Part shown: positions 35,419 to 46,439 of the stretch, in pieces
Numbering within the stretch: the stretch's first letter is position 1
Layout: each line of letters begins with the position of its first letter
Origin: Tricholomella constricta
Taxonomy: Eukaryota > Basidiomycota > Agaricomycetes > Agaricales > Lyophyllaceae
Assembly: GCA_013368375.1 (NCBI GenBank)
Contig: JAACJP010000001.1
Coordinates: forward strand, 1,426,001-1,490,000
Length of the DNA stretch: 64,000 nucleotides
Direction: 5' to 3'
Notes under the pieces: generated by a model
The model's input: only the letters and a program-made list of their open reading frames with translations
What the model was told of the DNA's origin: nothing
Databases searched by the model: none
Position numbers and translations under genes: made by a program

Positions 35419-36085
35419 TTACGACCTCGGTAATGGGTTCAAGGAGCATAAACAGGCTGGCCTGGGGTGGGAGATGAGAGGGAACATGAAGAGCGCTAGA
35501 CGAGATTTACCTCGATAGGTCCTCCCGTTTGGATCGAGCAGTTTCTTGAGTTTTGTCGCGACAATACGCACTCCCTCTCGACATTCGGCAAGGCTCCTCC
35601 ATGAGCCAGAAGCGCTCCAGCACTCGGAACATGCCCTGGATGCAGCATTGACGGTTTCTAGCTCCAGCTCGTTTCGGGCATGGAGCGCGACAAGGACGTC
35701 TACCAGGCGGGTAAAGCCGACGGTCCATGTATTTATCCCCGTGTCGGGATTAGTGGTAGAGTCTGTGACGAGAAAGGACGAGGAGAGGCCTAGGCACTGA
35801 CGGAGGACACGCTGGTCGAGCACCGGTGACTCTCGGGTGGAATGTGCAAGGACTTGCACGACGAAGGAACTGAAGTCTGTGGGTTTCTGGGACGGCGTCG
35901 TCTCTAAGATCACGGGGGATGGTGAGGAGACGTACAAGGGGATCCATTGAGGTGGAAGATGGCGGGGTAGACAGGGATGAGATGGACGCGAAAGAATCGC
36001 CACTGACGGGCATGGCTGTTCCATGTTCCAATATCTGTACTTGGAAAGGAAGAGAGATCCTGACTTCGGCATTGGCCGAGAACAT
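35419..36085 (-). CDS. Hypothetical protein
   Basis: Not recognised. The ATG at 36085 (MFSANAEVRISLPFQVQILEHGTAMPVSGDSFASISSLSTPPSSTSMDPL) is followed by an intron of about 50 bases. KPTDFSSFVVQVLAHSTRESPVLDQRVLRQCLGLSSSFLVTDSTTNPDTGINTWTVGFTRLVDVLVALHARNELELETVNAASRACSECWSASGSWRSLAECREGVRIVATKLKKLLDPNGRTYR then reads openly. This is an all-helical, soluble-looking protein with no signal peptide. The frame stays open to a stop at 35419, possibly with one more intron. Its start lies only 45 bases from that of the divergent CCDC47-type gene, so the two must share a promoter. Confidence 0.65.
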
Positions 36086-36130
36086 ACGCCGCGTCACGCG
36101 TCACGCGCTTTGAGTGCAGTCCCGTTCAAT
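36086..36130. promoter_or_regulatory. 45-bp shared divergent promoter with GCGTCAC repeats
   Basis: The start codons of the two flanking genes are only 45 bases apart. The gap holds the tandem GCGTCACGCGTCACGCG (36091-36107), which contains an ACGCGT core. Transcription starts must lie very near or inside the coding regions. Confidence 0.5.
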
Positions 36131-37611
36131 ATGGCGTCGTTTCTCAGCAATCTGCTCGCTGGCCTCACCCCTCCGCCCCACATAAACCCTGTCCAGTACG
36201 ACGGTATCGAGTACAAGTGGTCAATCTTTGTCTTCAGACCCGCCCGTATGCTATCTTTTTCTCGCCTCTTTGCATTCGTCTTCATTCCAACTCGCCTTAG
36301 TATTCCAGCATGAACTCTACCTTCTTGCCGGTGTTTTCGTGTACATTGTCTTTGTAACCATCGGCGTCTCCAGGAATTCGTCAAAGGTCAACAAATGGCA
36401 CGTCATCGTACCCCAGTCATATGCTACCGCGCTGACAGACCCCTGAAGGTTTAACGCGCACCGCCCTATCCTCGAGAAACAGTTCTCCAAGCCTCTGGGC
36501 AAATCAGGCCTTACCAAGGACGGATACTCGGACTTTTTCAATTTCTCTACAGGGAGACGCAACGTCATGTCCTTGCACACCGTCTTTGCCCTCCAGCCAC
36601 GTCACGATCTGTTCCAATGGCTCTATCAGTTCGGGAGAACTCTGATCGACCTGCACTACCGCCCCAAGGATGATGTTACCCTCGACTTCAAGCTCTCGGC
36701 TTCCGCTCTAAACCAGGACTTTGTCTGGGCTGTCGTCGCGAAGGACGAGCTACTGTCTATAAAGGAAGACCGCTGGGACCTGGTGCGTCTCAACCTTAGC
36801 CTTAGCGCTCAAAACGCTAATCATTAGGAGCAGACTTTCACGAAGACCTCTGAGAACTCCAACCTCCCGCCTACGCTTTCCGTCATGTCGGGTAAACCCT
36901 CATATCCAGCTCGCCGCACTGTCTCCCTCTGACTTCCGGTCGTAGAATTCGCTGACGTGACCGACAACCTTCTCAAGCCTGCCCTAGTCGCTGCTTTGAA
37001 CGATCCCAAAGTCCTGCCCTACTTCCGGTCCCTGTCCGTTAGTCGTTCCATTACGCCGAGGTGTTGACACACTCACCTCGCTCTTCACATGCAGGTCACT
37101 GACCAACCCCGCATCCGCCCCGAAGCCCCCCTTCCGGCCAGTTCACGCCAGAAGCATGTTATCCTCAGTCTCTCCTTGCCTTCTGACCGTGTGGAAGATA
37201 CCGGTGGTCTGGTTTCTGTAGTCTTCCCCTTCATTGATGCTCTGTCTACCGTCAATCTCCGACCGGAAACCAGGACGAAGCTCAAGAAGACCAGAGAAGA
37301 ACTAGACAAGACCCTCAAGGCTGATGCTGACAAGGAGAAGAAGGAAGAAGTGCGCTATTCTCTCCATCTTCCCTTGGGCAATGTCATTTATCTGTCCTTC
37401 AGTTGTCTCAAGCTGCCGAGGACAAAAAGGCAGCGAAACGCAGAGCTGAAGAAGAGAGGATCGCCAAACTCCCTGCTGCCGAGCAACAAAAGGTCAGCCG
37501 CGAGTGAGCGTTCGTCATCAAACCAAATCTCACCCCCATTTCCAGATCCTTGAAAAGGAGCGAAAGCGTGCCATGAGGAAAACTCAAGGCAAGGCCGTCG
37601 TCCGCAAGTGA
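36131..37611 (+). CDS. CCDC47-type ER membrane protein (DUF1682, PAT complex)
   Basis: Homologue of CCDC47, an ER calcium-binding protein that, with Asterix/WDR83OS, forms the PAT chaperone for multi-pass membrane proteins. The protein has a membrane segment near the N-terminus (HELYLLAGVFVYIVFVTIGVSRN). The DUF1682 core follows: NAHRPILEKQFSKP, DGYSDFFNFSTGRRNVMSLHTVFALQPRHDLFQWLYQFGRTLIDLHYRPKDDVTLDFKL and FVWAVVAKDELLSIKEDRWDLTFTKTSEN. Then come EFADVTDNLLKPALVAALNDPKVLPYFRSLSVTDQP, and VILSLSLPSDRVEDTGGLVSVVFPFIDAL. The C-terminus is a basic coiled coil (KAAKRRAEEERIAKLPAAEQQKILEKERKRAMRKTQGKAVVRK). Several introns. The ATG at 36131 is the first in the gap. Confidence 0.88.
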
Positions 37612-37756
37612 TGTAATACACTGAGAGCAATTTTTTAATTGTATCTAACCATTGGATATTGATAATTTAATTGGGTGTAGATCGTTGTAACTGGCGTTCG
37701 ATAATGTTAGTGCGATGATAATTAATGCAAGGATGAATATGCGTGATTGATAAGTA

Positions 37757-39363
37757 TTAAGAAGATAGTGAAGCTGGAGGCATAGATTCGTCTTTCCCAC
37801 CTGGCATCGCCTCCTGAGCCGCTGACCCGTTCCCATGCCCCTTTTCATTAACCTCAGGCGTCCCTTTGCCCATATCGTTTTCGCCAGACTGAGCCGCAGA
37901 AGGCGTAGGCGCTCCCCACCTTGCGCCCCAGCTTGTAAAGAATCGCAACAACCACATGGGCTTGATACCAGGGTGCTGCACCACATCCTCTTCCTCTTCC
38001 TCTTGACTTCCGAGGTACGGGATCCCAGGCGCTTCCTCCTCCGCCTCGCTCTCCGTTCGTCCCAGATGATCAACCAGCCGTTCCTGGCCATCGAGCGTCC
38101 ATTGAAGCCGATTGAAAGGCCCATGAGCGCCGTGTACCCCAGCGGGCAATCGTCGCCCGCCTGTTCCAAACACCTTTTCGCGGAGCGCGAGGACCTTCTG
38201 GCGAGCCGGTGTGGCAGTGTGCCAAAGGTCGAATATGCGGAATTGTTCAGCTTCGTAGCGCAGCGTGTGTGTTGCTTGGGATGTCTTGTCGGCTTTGGCG
38301 TTTTCTGCGTCGATGGTAGATATCACTTGCGTTCGCGCTTCGAGGTCGGAGAGGAAAGGGAGATGGGCCGTGTAGTCCTCGCGGAGAAGCGTGTTGCTAT
38401 TTGAGAGCGTGCTTGTCAGGACTTGTAGGCAGGCAAGGACATTCTCTAGGTGCTGTTCCCGCCTTGACATGATGAGCAGTTGGCCGGAAAGTTCAACGTC
38501 CACGCGCATGCACTCGATAGGCAATGGCCGCATGCCCTGCAAGGAATTCAAGTCATGGAAGCTCCTCCGTCTGGACAACAATCAGGCTCAAAGGGTAACG
38601 TCTATGTGAGGTATGCCCTACCTTGTCCGCCCAAACATCTCCATCCGCCGGCTCGAGCCCTCGTATCCACCCTCCTCTTCAAACCATTCACGCTCGCCGT
38701 CCTCCCACGCTTCTTCCGGTTCCTCACTCAGGACACTCGCTGCACCCAGCCAACTCCCTATCGTGTCTCCGCGAGTTCGGCGCCTTGGCTTCGTGGGACC
38801 AACCTTACCTTCCAGGTCCGAGCTATCCTCGTCCAGTATACCACGCGCACTGATAGGATCTGCCCAGCTGGACACGCGGTTTTTGGGCATTCGGTTGCCC
38901 CATGGCCGCTTCTGGTTAAATTCGATAACCTTGCGCTCGTAGTCGGTATTGGTGTGGGTAGTAAAGGAGGTGCTCTCGAAGGATCGCCCGTCATGTGGTA
39001 AATGAAATGGGCTCGGTCGTAGATTGTCTGTCAAGAATGGAGAATCAGTTTGACACTAAATGAAGGGAATGGGAGAGATACCGATTGGTGAGACCTGACC
39101 ACTACTGAGGAGATCATCGTCGTCCGCATCTGCTTCTCCACTAGGGAAGAAAGTTATTATGACCATAAGGCGCGTAATAAATTTGGAACGTACCCTCCGA
39201 ATGTGGTTGGAGGAAGCGTGGGGGATAAGGGCATAGATCCAGCCCGAGGCAAATTCGGACGTGCAGTCAATAAGGGATCAGCAACTGATGCATAGGCATT
39301 CTTATTTCCAGGAGAATCGTTTGTATATCCTCTGGAAGCAGGAGTGCTCAGGTCAAGGCTCAT
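37757..39363 (-). CDS. Hypothetical protein, acidic C-terminus
   Basis: Not recognised. The ATG at 39363 gives MSLDLSTPASRGYTNDSPGNKNAYASVADPLLTARPNLPRAGSMPLSPTLPPTTFGG. A short exon (GEADADDDDLLSSGQVSPIG) follows, then RPSPFHLPHDGRSFESTSFTTHTNTDYERKVIEFNQKRPWGNRMPKNRVSSWADP and an acidic stretch. After an intron near 38583-38632 it continues RRSFHDLNSLQGMRPLPIECMRVDVELSGQLLIMSRREQHLENVLACLQVLTSTLSN. The last part has a Trp-containing RLQWTLDGQERLVDHLGRTESEAEEEA, an acidic run (SQEEEEEDVVQHPG) and a Gly/Ser-rich tail. No signal peptide or TM. Tandem with the STB6-like gene, 71 bases downstream of its stop. Confidence 0.65.
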
Positions 39364-39434
39364 GTGCGCTCTCTTTCGTGCAATTCTGCATACGACGTGG
39401 GTATTCAGTTGGCATGTGGTTCCAGTGAATGCAC

Positions 39435-42203
39435 TCACCCTTTCCACGACTCGATTTTCTTCTGTACTTTCTCTCCCCACATCCCCCCGAAGCTGCCATT
39501 TTGAATGGCAACATCGCTCTCTTCCTCAGTCTCTGACTTCGCAGTGGCGGCGAGAGCATCGTCGACATCCCCATCGCTGAGTGCCCCCCTCTCTCTGATG
39601 CTTACTCGCTCCCGCTTTCTACCTGCAATTGAACTTGAAGAGCCCATCTTCCCCTTCTCGATTTCCCACTCCCTAAGCCGCACGATGGAAGTGACCTGTC
39701 CGCTCCACAACGCCCGAACACTCACGCCCACACTCCCGTCCTTGTCTTTCTCCTTCCCAGAGTACCCATGAGTATAACCAACACCCAATAAATCTCCTGC
39801 ATCGCTTTTCCTCTCCTTCCCCCTTCGTTCCTTTCCCATTCCAATCGCCTTGCGCCCCCTCCCCTTCCCCTCCTTTCCATAGACAGACTTTACCAACCAT
39901 GCCAAATCATACGTCGGCTCCAGCAATGCCCCTGCCCCTGTTGCACTGCTGCCACTGCCCGCACCAACACCAAGCCCTAGCCCGCTCGCAAAGCTCCCAA
40001 TCCCACTCAGAATCTGCCCTCCACTCGACGACACCCCCATCCCCACCCCACCCAACGAGTCCCGCTCCCGCTCCCTGTTCCCGCCAACAATCCCCATTCC
40101 ACACCCACCGCCTTCGCCCCCGCTCATCGCGCCGCCCGCGCGCTCATATCCCGCCCCTGCAGCCCCACCCCCGTCCCCGTCGCTGTCTACGCCCGCGCGC
40201 AACTTCTCCCGGAGCGCTTTGCGCATGCGCCCTCCATGCCCGCCCACGCGCCCGTCGGGCGCGCGCATCTTCACATCATATGCCGCGCCTATCGCGTCGA
40301 CGAGCTCGCGTGTGAGCACCACCTGCGAAGGCGCTGCAGGGGGCGTGTTGGAGTTTGGATTCGAGTTCGACGTGGAAGAGCCTGATGTCGATGGGGTGAT
40401 CTGCGAGGGTGAGGGTGTGGGGTGCGCCCGCGGGTGGGGCGGCGGGACGAGGTGGTGTGGGTAAGGCGGGAACATGTATCCGCCAAAGTGGGGGGACCCG
40501 AAGCCGTAGCTGGAGTGTCCGTGGTGGGAGTGGCTGGGTGTCGTAGGATTAGAGTGCGAGGAGCTGGCGTTAGGGGTCAGAAAATAGGGGTGTTGGTGCG
40601 TTGTGGGTGGAGAGTGGGAGAGGGCTATCGCTGGATTGGAGGCGGCGGCGGGAGGATTTGTAGCTTGAATATAGGCAGTAAGAGCGCAGGTGAATATGTG
40701 AGGGTGGAGGAATGGGTCTTTGGGGACGAGCTGAAGAATAGAAGAAGTTGAGCATATTACAGAAATAGCGTTTTTACAACGCACTTGAGAAAACCCGAGC
40801 GCCGCAAGTTTATTCCGGACTGTAAGTATCAGACTTAGAAGAGCTGCCACAAACATGGGGTCCGCAATACGTTCCATCGGCTGTTTAAAGCACTCAGCGG
40901 CGGTAGACTTGAAGGCCATGAAACGAACCTCCAAACCAACACAGGGCTCCCCGACATCAATAATCCACCTGCGAATCCCGTCCACAGTCTCGTCGCACAG
41001 CAACCCGTCAAAGCAGGGGAACACAGCTGTTGTCCCAGGAACGGCACCGTACATGCCAAAGATAGTCAGCCCCGCCTGAATCAACTTGACGAGCTCGAGC
41101 ACGGTCGCGATGAACAGGGTATTGTCCTTGGTTGTCTTGCCCTTGGATACGGTCGCCGATGTCGAGGAAGATGCCACTGTGCTCGGAGGCCCGAGACCGG
41201 CATTGGTATTGGCTTTGGATACGGAGCTGGGGGGTGAGGCAGCGATTTCTGGGGTGTGTTTCGAGGCTGGGGTAAAGTTGAGGACGGAGGCTGAGTGAGA
41301 ATGGGAATGGGAGCGCGAGATTGTGATTGGTGGCGCAAGGTTTTCCGTGGAGGTAACCGGGCCAGGTTGGGAGGAGATGCTGTGGGGTAGATGATATGTG
41401 GAGATGAAGCGGGATTTGGTCGCGTCGCTATCACATGTGTGAGAAAGCAGCAAGCAAGTGAGATGCTGGACGGAATACCTGGGGTCCTCCAAAGTAAGCG
41501 CACTGCGGCCTGAACAACCCATTCTGAGGAGATTGATGTTTGTGTAGAGCTGTTCACGGACAGCGAGGAAGTTGCCGTCCGGGATGTGGACAATAGTGTA
41601 ATCTGAGCGGAAGTGTGCCAGAGAAGTGGCCATGAGAAGACCATGCGGAGTCTTATCTGGACTTTAAAAAATCGAAAGATGAAAAGAAGTGCAGATATGG
41701 TACCTCTTTGGGCCTTGCGCCATCGCGCCGGAGATGGTGGAGTGCCTTGTCCCATTCAGCCCGTGCTTCGGAAGGCGAAAGGTCCGGGGAGGGGCTGAGA
41801 GCACAAACAGATATCTAAATTACGTTGGTAAGGTTTGAGTAAGAAGAGAAGATGGACGTGCCTTATGGGAGGGGTCCCCGGTGTAGACTGCAAGGACGGT
41901 GACGGGTCTGTTGCGTTCTACGATCCTAAAGAAACGTTTGGCGGAGGAAGCAAGGGCGAAAGAAAAGAATTACCATTTCTCTACAGCATACATCTGGTAG
42001 CCATGGACTTTGAGATCGTGGTGGACAAGATGGAAGCGCAAGGGGATGCCGAGGCAATGTGGGTGTGGGGGATACTGGGTGGCAGGAATGAGGAGAGTAG
42101 ATGGACGGTGAGGAGGGGCATGGGGGAGCGACTGACGGCGGGGGAAAGAGGCGGGAGGAGGAGAGGTGGAAAGACGGTGAGAGCCTGTGCGCGATGGGCT
42201 GAG
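39435..42203 (-). CDS. STB6-like fungal protein
   Basis: Fungal protein related to yeast Stb6/Stb2, first found as Sin3-binding proteins. The N-terminal domain is recognisable over small exons: FHLVHHDLKVHGYQMYAVEKW, IVERNRPVTVLAVYTGDPSHK, ISVCALSPSPDLSPSEARAEWDKALHHLRRDGARPKE and HGLLMATSLAHFRSDYTIVHIPDGNFLAVREQLYTNINLLRMGCSGRSALTLEDP. The long last exon (39435-41633) holds IATVLELVKLIQAGLTIFGMYG...CFDGLLCDETVDGIRRWIIDVGEP. It then becomes very Ser/Pro/His- and Gly-rich with a basic end. One intron (41815-41861) is GC-AG. The start at 42203 (MLSPSRTGSHRL) is the first ATG of the open frame. It is divergent from the LONRF-type gene over 208 bp. The function is known only from yeast and is inferred here. 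Confidence 0.8.
41815..41861 (-). other. GC-AG intron in the STB6-like gene
   Basis: The donor reads AAG|GCACGT and the acceptor TTTAG. It is needed to join DPSHK to ISVCALS. Confidence 0.65.
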
Positions 42204-42270
42204 CATCGAGGTGACGGTGGTGTCGGTCAGCGAGCTGGGGCGGAACGGCACCGATCACGTCGATCGCGTG

Positions 42271-42346
42271 GCACGTGCTTGGGCCTGGGCCTGGGCCTGT
42301 CCGGAACGAGCTGTCGGATCAGTCGATCATGAGCTCGCGCACGTGC
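42271..42346. promoter_or_regulatory. Paired GCACGTGC E-boxes in a divergent promoter
   Basis: Two identical GCACGTGC palindromes lie at 42271-42278 and 42339-42346, 68 bases apart centre to centre, between the divergent STB6-like and LONRF-type genes. CACGTG is the classic site of bHLH dimers such as Cbf1 or Pho4. Three GGGCCT units lie between the boxes. Confidence 0.5.
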
Positions 42347-42411
42347 ATAGTCGCGAGATCGGTCAGAATGTTAGTAAACCGTTGTGGTCGTGGACTGGAG
42401 TATGGACTGCA

Positions 42412-44651
42412 ATGGCGAACGACGACAGCGAGCACACGACGGCGACGCCCGACGACGCCAACAGCCGTCACACAACGCCCGACGACGCCCGCGACTGGCC
42501 CGCGGCTTCTACTGCTGCCGTGGCCTGCGCCGACGCCCTCGCGACTGCTGGCTGTAATGATCCCGGGCCCCCATCGACGCCGGGGCCTTCAAATACACCG
42601 ACCGCTGTTGCTAACCTCCTGATGCCTGACTCAGTCCTTCGTCTGCTCGCCTGCCCTCTCTGCCGCAAAACCCTCTCTGCTCCCACCACTCTCCACTGTG
42701 GCCACTCTCTCTGCAATGCTCACCTCCTGTCTAATTCGCTTTCGTGTCCTGTTCCCCTCTGTGCCCAGCTTCGCCCCTCCTCCCCCAACATCCCTTCCTC
42801 CTCCAGCGTCGCCTATTACCCCGCTCCACTCGACTCTGCTGCACCAGACCCGCCTCCCTCTTCTTTGAAAGCCATAGACGTCACACTCAGCAAAATTATC
42901 TTCCTCCTCAACCGCCTCCAGGGCGAACTAGACCGTGCCGAGGACCATTCGCTGGCTCCTCATTTGAGCGACGATAGCGACTCGTCCGACGACGACGACG
43001 ACGACGCAATTGCCTCGTCTTCTGCACGCACTCGTCCGCGTTCCAGATCCGCGGACTCCACCACAAGGCCTCGCAAACGCCCTAGACATCATTCGCCGGA
43101 CGGCGACGACGACGACGGCGACCTTCTCGCTCATCTCTGCACTCAGAGCGCCCGCCAGCGTTCTACTCGTCATGACCAGCCCCTTCTTCCCTCAGACCCC
43201 CCTTCAACCACTGCAAACCCAGATCCAGATCCTCTACTTGCCCGCTTTGAAAAGGATCTTCTAACAGAACTCACCTGTGAAATCTGCTTTACTCTACTCT
43301 ATGAACCCATCACTACGCCCTGTCAACATGCAAATATTCTTCCCGTTCTTTTATCTAGATTACTGCTAACTCTTTCTCCACAGACTTTCTGCTCAAAGTG
43401 TCTCCACCGTTCACTCGATCACAATTCCACATGTCCTCTTTGCCGACAGGAGCTTCCTGGGTTTTTGTACTTTCAAGAGCATCCTCCCAATAAGATCATC
43501 CTCTCTCTCCGTACGTCTCATCACGTTTACTTTCCCTCTGTAATCTGTTCACACTACACGTAGTTCTTGAGGTGTTTCCTACCCCATATCGAGAACGAGG
43601 CGAAGCCATCGAGGCTGAAGAGCGAGATGCTCGCCTCGATACCCCTATTTTTATCTGCCAACTCAGCTTCCCTGGCATGCCCACTCTTCTACACTTCTTT
43701 GAACCCAGGTGCGATTCTCTGCCCAGTTCGCACGCGTGTATATTGAAACGACGTCGTATTATCTTGTAGGTATCGCCTTATGCTTCGAAGGTGCCTTGAA
43801 TCGCCCAATCCGTCCTTTGGCATGGTCATGCCTCCCAAGCCAGGTGGCTTAACTCCCCAAATGGAGTACGGAACGATGTTGGAAATCAGAAGTGTGCAGA
43901 TGCAGGCTGATGGGCGGAGCTTGGTCGAGACCTGGGGGTCCTATCGGTTCAGGATACTGGAGAGCGGTACTTTGGATGGCTACGTGGTGGGAAGAATTGA
44001 ACGGTGAGCATTTTCATTTCCTTTATGTATGACCTACATTCACCCGTGTTCTGTAGCATCGATGATTTCCCAGAAGATTTAACAGAGGACCCTGGAATGG
44101 GACCGGTAGCTCCTTTGCCTTCTCCTTCTGCAACTACGGCTTTGACCACCTCGGCTTCATCCACATCCTCACCACCGCAGTCATCCACTTCCGGTTCTAC
44201 TTCTTCTTTGCGCGCTCCCACACGGCCGCCATCTCTGCCAACGCCGTTGCAGCGCCACCCCTCCAATTCCGCGCTCATGACGCAATGCCGCACGTTTCTT
44301 GATCAACTTGAGCGCGGCACCGCACCATGGATCGTACAGCGCCTCGCGAGCACCTACGGGCTTATGCCGACTGACGTCTCGTCCTTCTCCTTTTGGGTCG
44401 CGTCGATTCTACCCATCGACGACCACGAAAAGGCCAAACTTCTTCCGATCCGAAGCCCAAGGCTGAGACTGCTGCTGGTAGTGCACTGGATCGAGCAGCT
44501 CAACAACAATTGGTACACCGTCTTCCTCTCCTTTTTCCGACTGGTGAAAACGGCGCTTTTGCTGATTGGCTTATTTTTCTTTTGGCCGATGTTGCGTGTG
44601 TCTTTCGGGGGTATCGTCAGGTGGTTCTCCAGTGGATGTGGCATTCTTTAG
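42412..44651 (+). CDS. LONRF-type RING finger E3 with Lon N-terminal domain
   Basis: Probable ubiquitin ligase like animal LONRF proteins. It carries two RING modules: CPLCRKTLSAPTTLHCGHSLCNAHLL near residue 80, partly degenerate, and CEICFTLLYEPITTPCQH joined across an intron to TFCSKCLHRSLDHNSTCPLCRQELP. Between them is an acidic and Ser-rich region. The C-terminal half is the Lon N-terminal (PUA-like) domain: DTPIFICQLSFPGMPTLLHFFEPRYRLMLRRCLESPNPSFGMVM, GTMLEIRSVQMQADGRSLVETWGSYRFRILESGTLDGYVVGRIERIDDFPED. It ends with the LERGTAPWIVQRLASTYGLMPTDVSSFSFWVASILPIDDHEKAKLLPIRSPRLRLLLVVHWIEQLNNNWWFSSGCGIL block. The last joint needs an intron of about 100 bases. The start is the ATG at 42412. 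Motif spacing supports an active E3. Confidence 0.88.
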
Positions 44652-45580
44652 CACAAGCCGCCGCGCGTCCGCGAGGCGAGGAGCTGCGACGATGCAAATA
44701 TTGCCTCCTGTGATGGTTTTTTATTCCCCGTCCCCTTTCTCGCTTTGATGACCTATCCTTTCTTGGTGTTCCTGGTGGAGGGGAGCAAGGCAGGTGTGGA
44801 ACATATGGATATTTTATCTCTGACCATGGTTTTCATTATCCATTAATCAGCGAGTCTTTTCATCTACATATGCTTCAGGCGCTTTTGACTTGGTTTATTC
44901 TCCCTTCCCTTACATCTCATCACGCTCATCCCATCTCTTCGGTCTTTGGCACACACAACTTGCATCATTTTCTTTATCTACGTACATGCTTTCGTCTCGC
45001 GCTCATACCACAGAACCCTACCGCTACTCTCATTGCTCCCTGTGTTATGTCTCAGCAGTGTATCTCGCAACAGCCTTCGTGTAATTTCAATTGTATACTT
45101 CAGATAGACACCCGGCGCGCGCGTGTGCCGGTGCGTTTGACGTGGAAGCCGGCATCGCAGCACATGTCGCCCATTCTTCACCCAATTACGATGCCGATAC
45201 TGTATCGGATAGTACTTGCTGTTTCCGCACACGGTGTGAAGGAGCACTGCCTGGATGACGTGGCTGCGTCGCGGCATCGAAGTCTTGTCATGGCAGCTGC
45301 CCTTCTTGTGCTCCGCAACTGACGACAAGCCAGATAGGCGCCGAATCGTAAGCGCATAAACAGCCAAGCGCTTCCTTTGACGATATGCCGCGCTGGCCGC
45401 GCAAGCTGAAGACTTTGCTGATAACGGAAGGAAATAAACACCGATGTCCTGATGCATCCCTCCGTGTTCGTGCCGTGTGGCGCCACACAGCTGGAAGCTA
45501 AAAAATATGTGGAGACAAAATACATCAGGAAGAATATGCGATCTATCCAAGCCTACATAGCTGAGATCTGCTGATAACTT
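44652..45580. other. Intergenic region, about 0.9 kb
   Basis: Separates the LONRF-type gene from the Cys-rich gene on the other strand. Open frames on both strands are short or biased and do not look protein-like. No tRNA cloverleaf was evident by eye. Confidence 0.4.
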
Positions 45581-46245
45581 CTAGTCGTGTAAGATTGGCT
45601 CATCGTCAGCGTCCAAAACCTCCCGGACGCACTCTTCGTCCACTATCTTGCATGGCCAGATATTGACACAGTTATAGCGGCCCTCCCTATCCCCTTTCAC
45701 CTCCTCCACGTCCTCTGTGTGGTAACCGTCATAACACAGCCCGAGTCTATCCAGGTTTATGTAATCGCAGTTCCCTGGACCGTCCTCCTCCAGCTCGACA
45801 GAATTTCCGCAGCACTTTGACGGGTAACATTCGATATAAGGGCCACTACGGTAGCTGCCGGAAGTAGTGAAGACGTGCGGGATGGCGCACGCGGTGCTCC
45901 CGTTGGTGTTGTCGGTGAACGACGCGTGGCACCGCGCGCAGTGCTTCTCGGCGTTGTGTTCGCGCTGCATGGCCTGGTAGTTGGGCAGCGCGAGCACGGC
46001 GGCGGCGGCCGTGAGCAGCTTGGATACTGTGTGTAGGTCGACGGTAGACTGGAGGTTATGGTGGATTTATAAAGCACCTTTCGTATGTGTTTGGTATTTG
46101 TGGGCTTCGACATCGCTGCAGCAGGAGTAAGTTGAGCAGAGTTGATCCGAGTCGGGGAGTTGTCGGCCATGGAGAAAACTAGCAGCTTTTTATAAAGATC
46201 GACATAGGAAGGCCCCAAGGTAGCTACAGAGGCCTCAGTAAACAT
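45581..46245 (-). CDS. Small Cys/His-rich hypothetical protein
   Basis: Not a family I can name. The main exon (45581 to about 46050) encodes KLLTAAAAVLALPNYQAMQREHNAEKHCARCHASFTDNTNGSTACAIPHVFTTSGSYRSGPYIECYPSKCCGNSVELEEDGPGNCDYINLDRLGLCYDGYHTEDVEEVKGDREGRYNCVNIWPCKIVDEECVREVL. The ordered Cys and His residues (CxxCH, C-x4-H, CYPSKCC, and others) suggest metal binding, possibly two zinc sites. The 5' part is uncertain. An upstream open frame with ATGs at 46245, 46170 and 46113 can be joined only by a very short intron of about 29 bases before STVDLHTVSKLL; otherwise the real first exon is different. No signal peptide. Confidence 0.55.
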
Positions 46246-46439
46246 TGTTTCGTTTCAAGGTTGCGGGCTGCTCGCTGAGCCCTTTGAATGTAACGCAACA
46301 ATAGTCCGAAGCGACACAGGTGGCACCTTTGAAAGGTTTCTTTGGTTGAAAGGCTGTATTTCTCAATCACTGAGTATATGGGATTCATTGTCAGTCAAAG
46401 GCCTGAAAAGCTTGACCAAAGAGGTGAGTCGAGGCTTGC

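Noticed and set aside
35237..35449. Possible extra 3' exon (MLLEPITEVVSF...) for the hypothetical gene at 35.4-36.1 kb
   Set aside because: No donor/acceptor pair joins it in frame; the earlier stop at 35419 is simpler.
39899..40315. Pro/Arg/His-rich plus-strand open frame
   Set aside because: Antisense of the Gly-rich tail of the STB6-like protein; low-complexity shadow.
42281..42299. GGGCCT repeats considered as telomere-like
   Set aside because: Only three units and not the fungal TTAGGG telomere sequence.
44978..45550. 190-codon open frame on the minus strand
   Set aside because: Composition and residue order look random, with many Arg/His/Cys from a GC-rich antisense frame; no conserved pattern or splice context.
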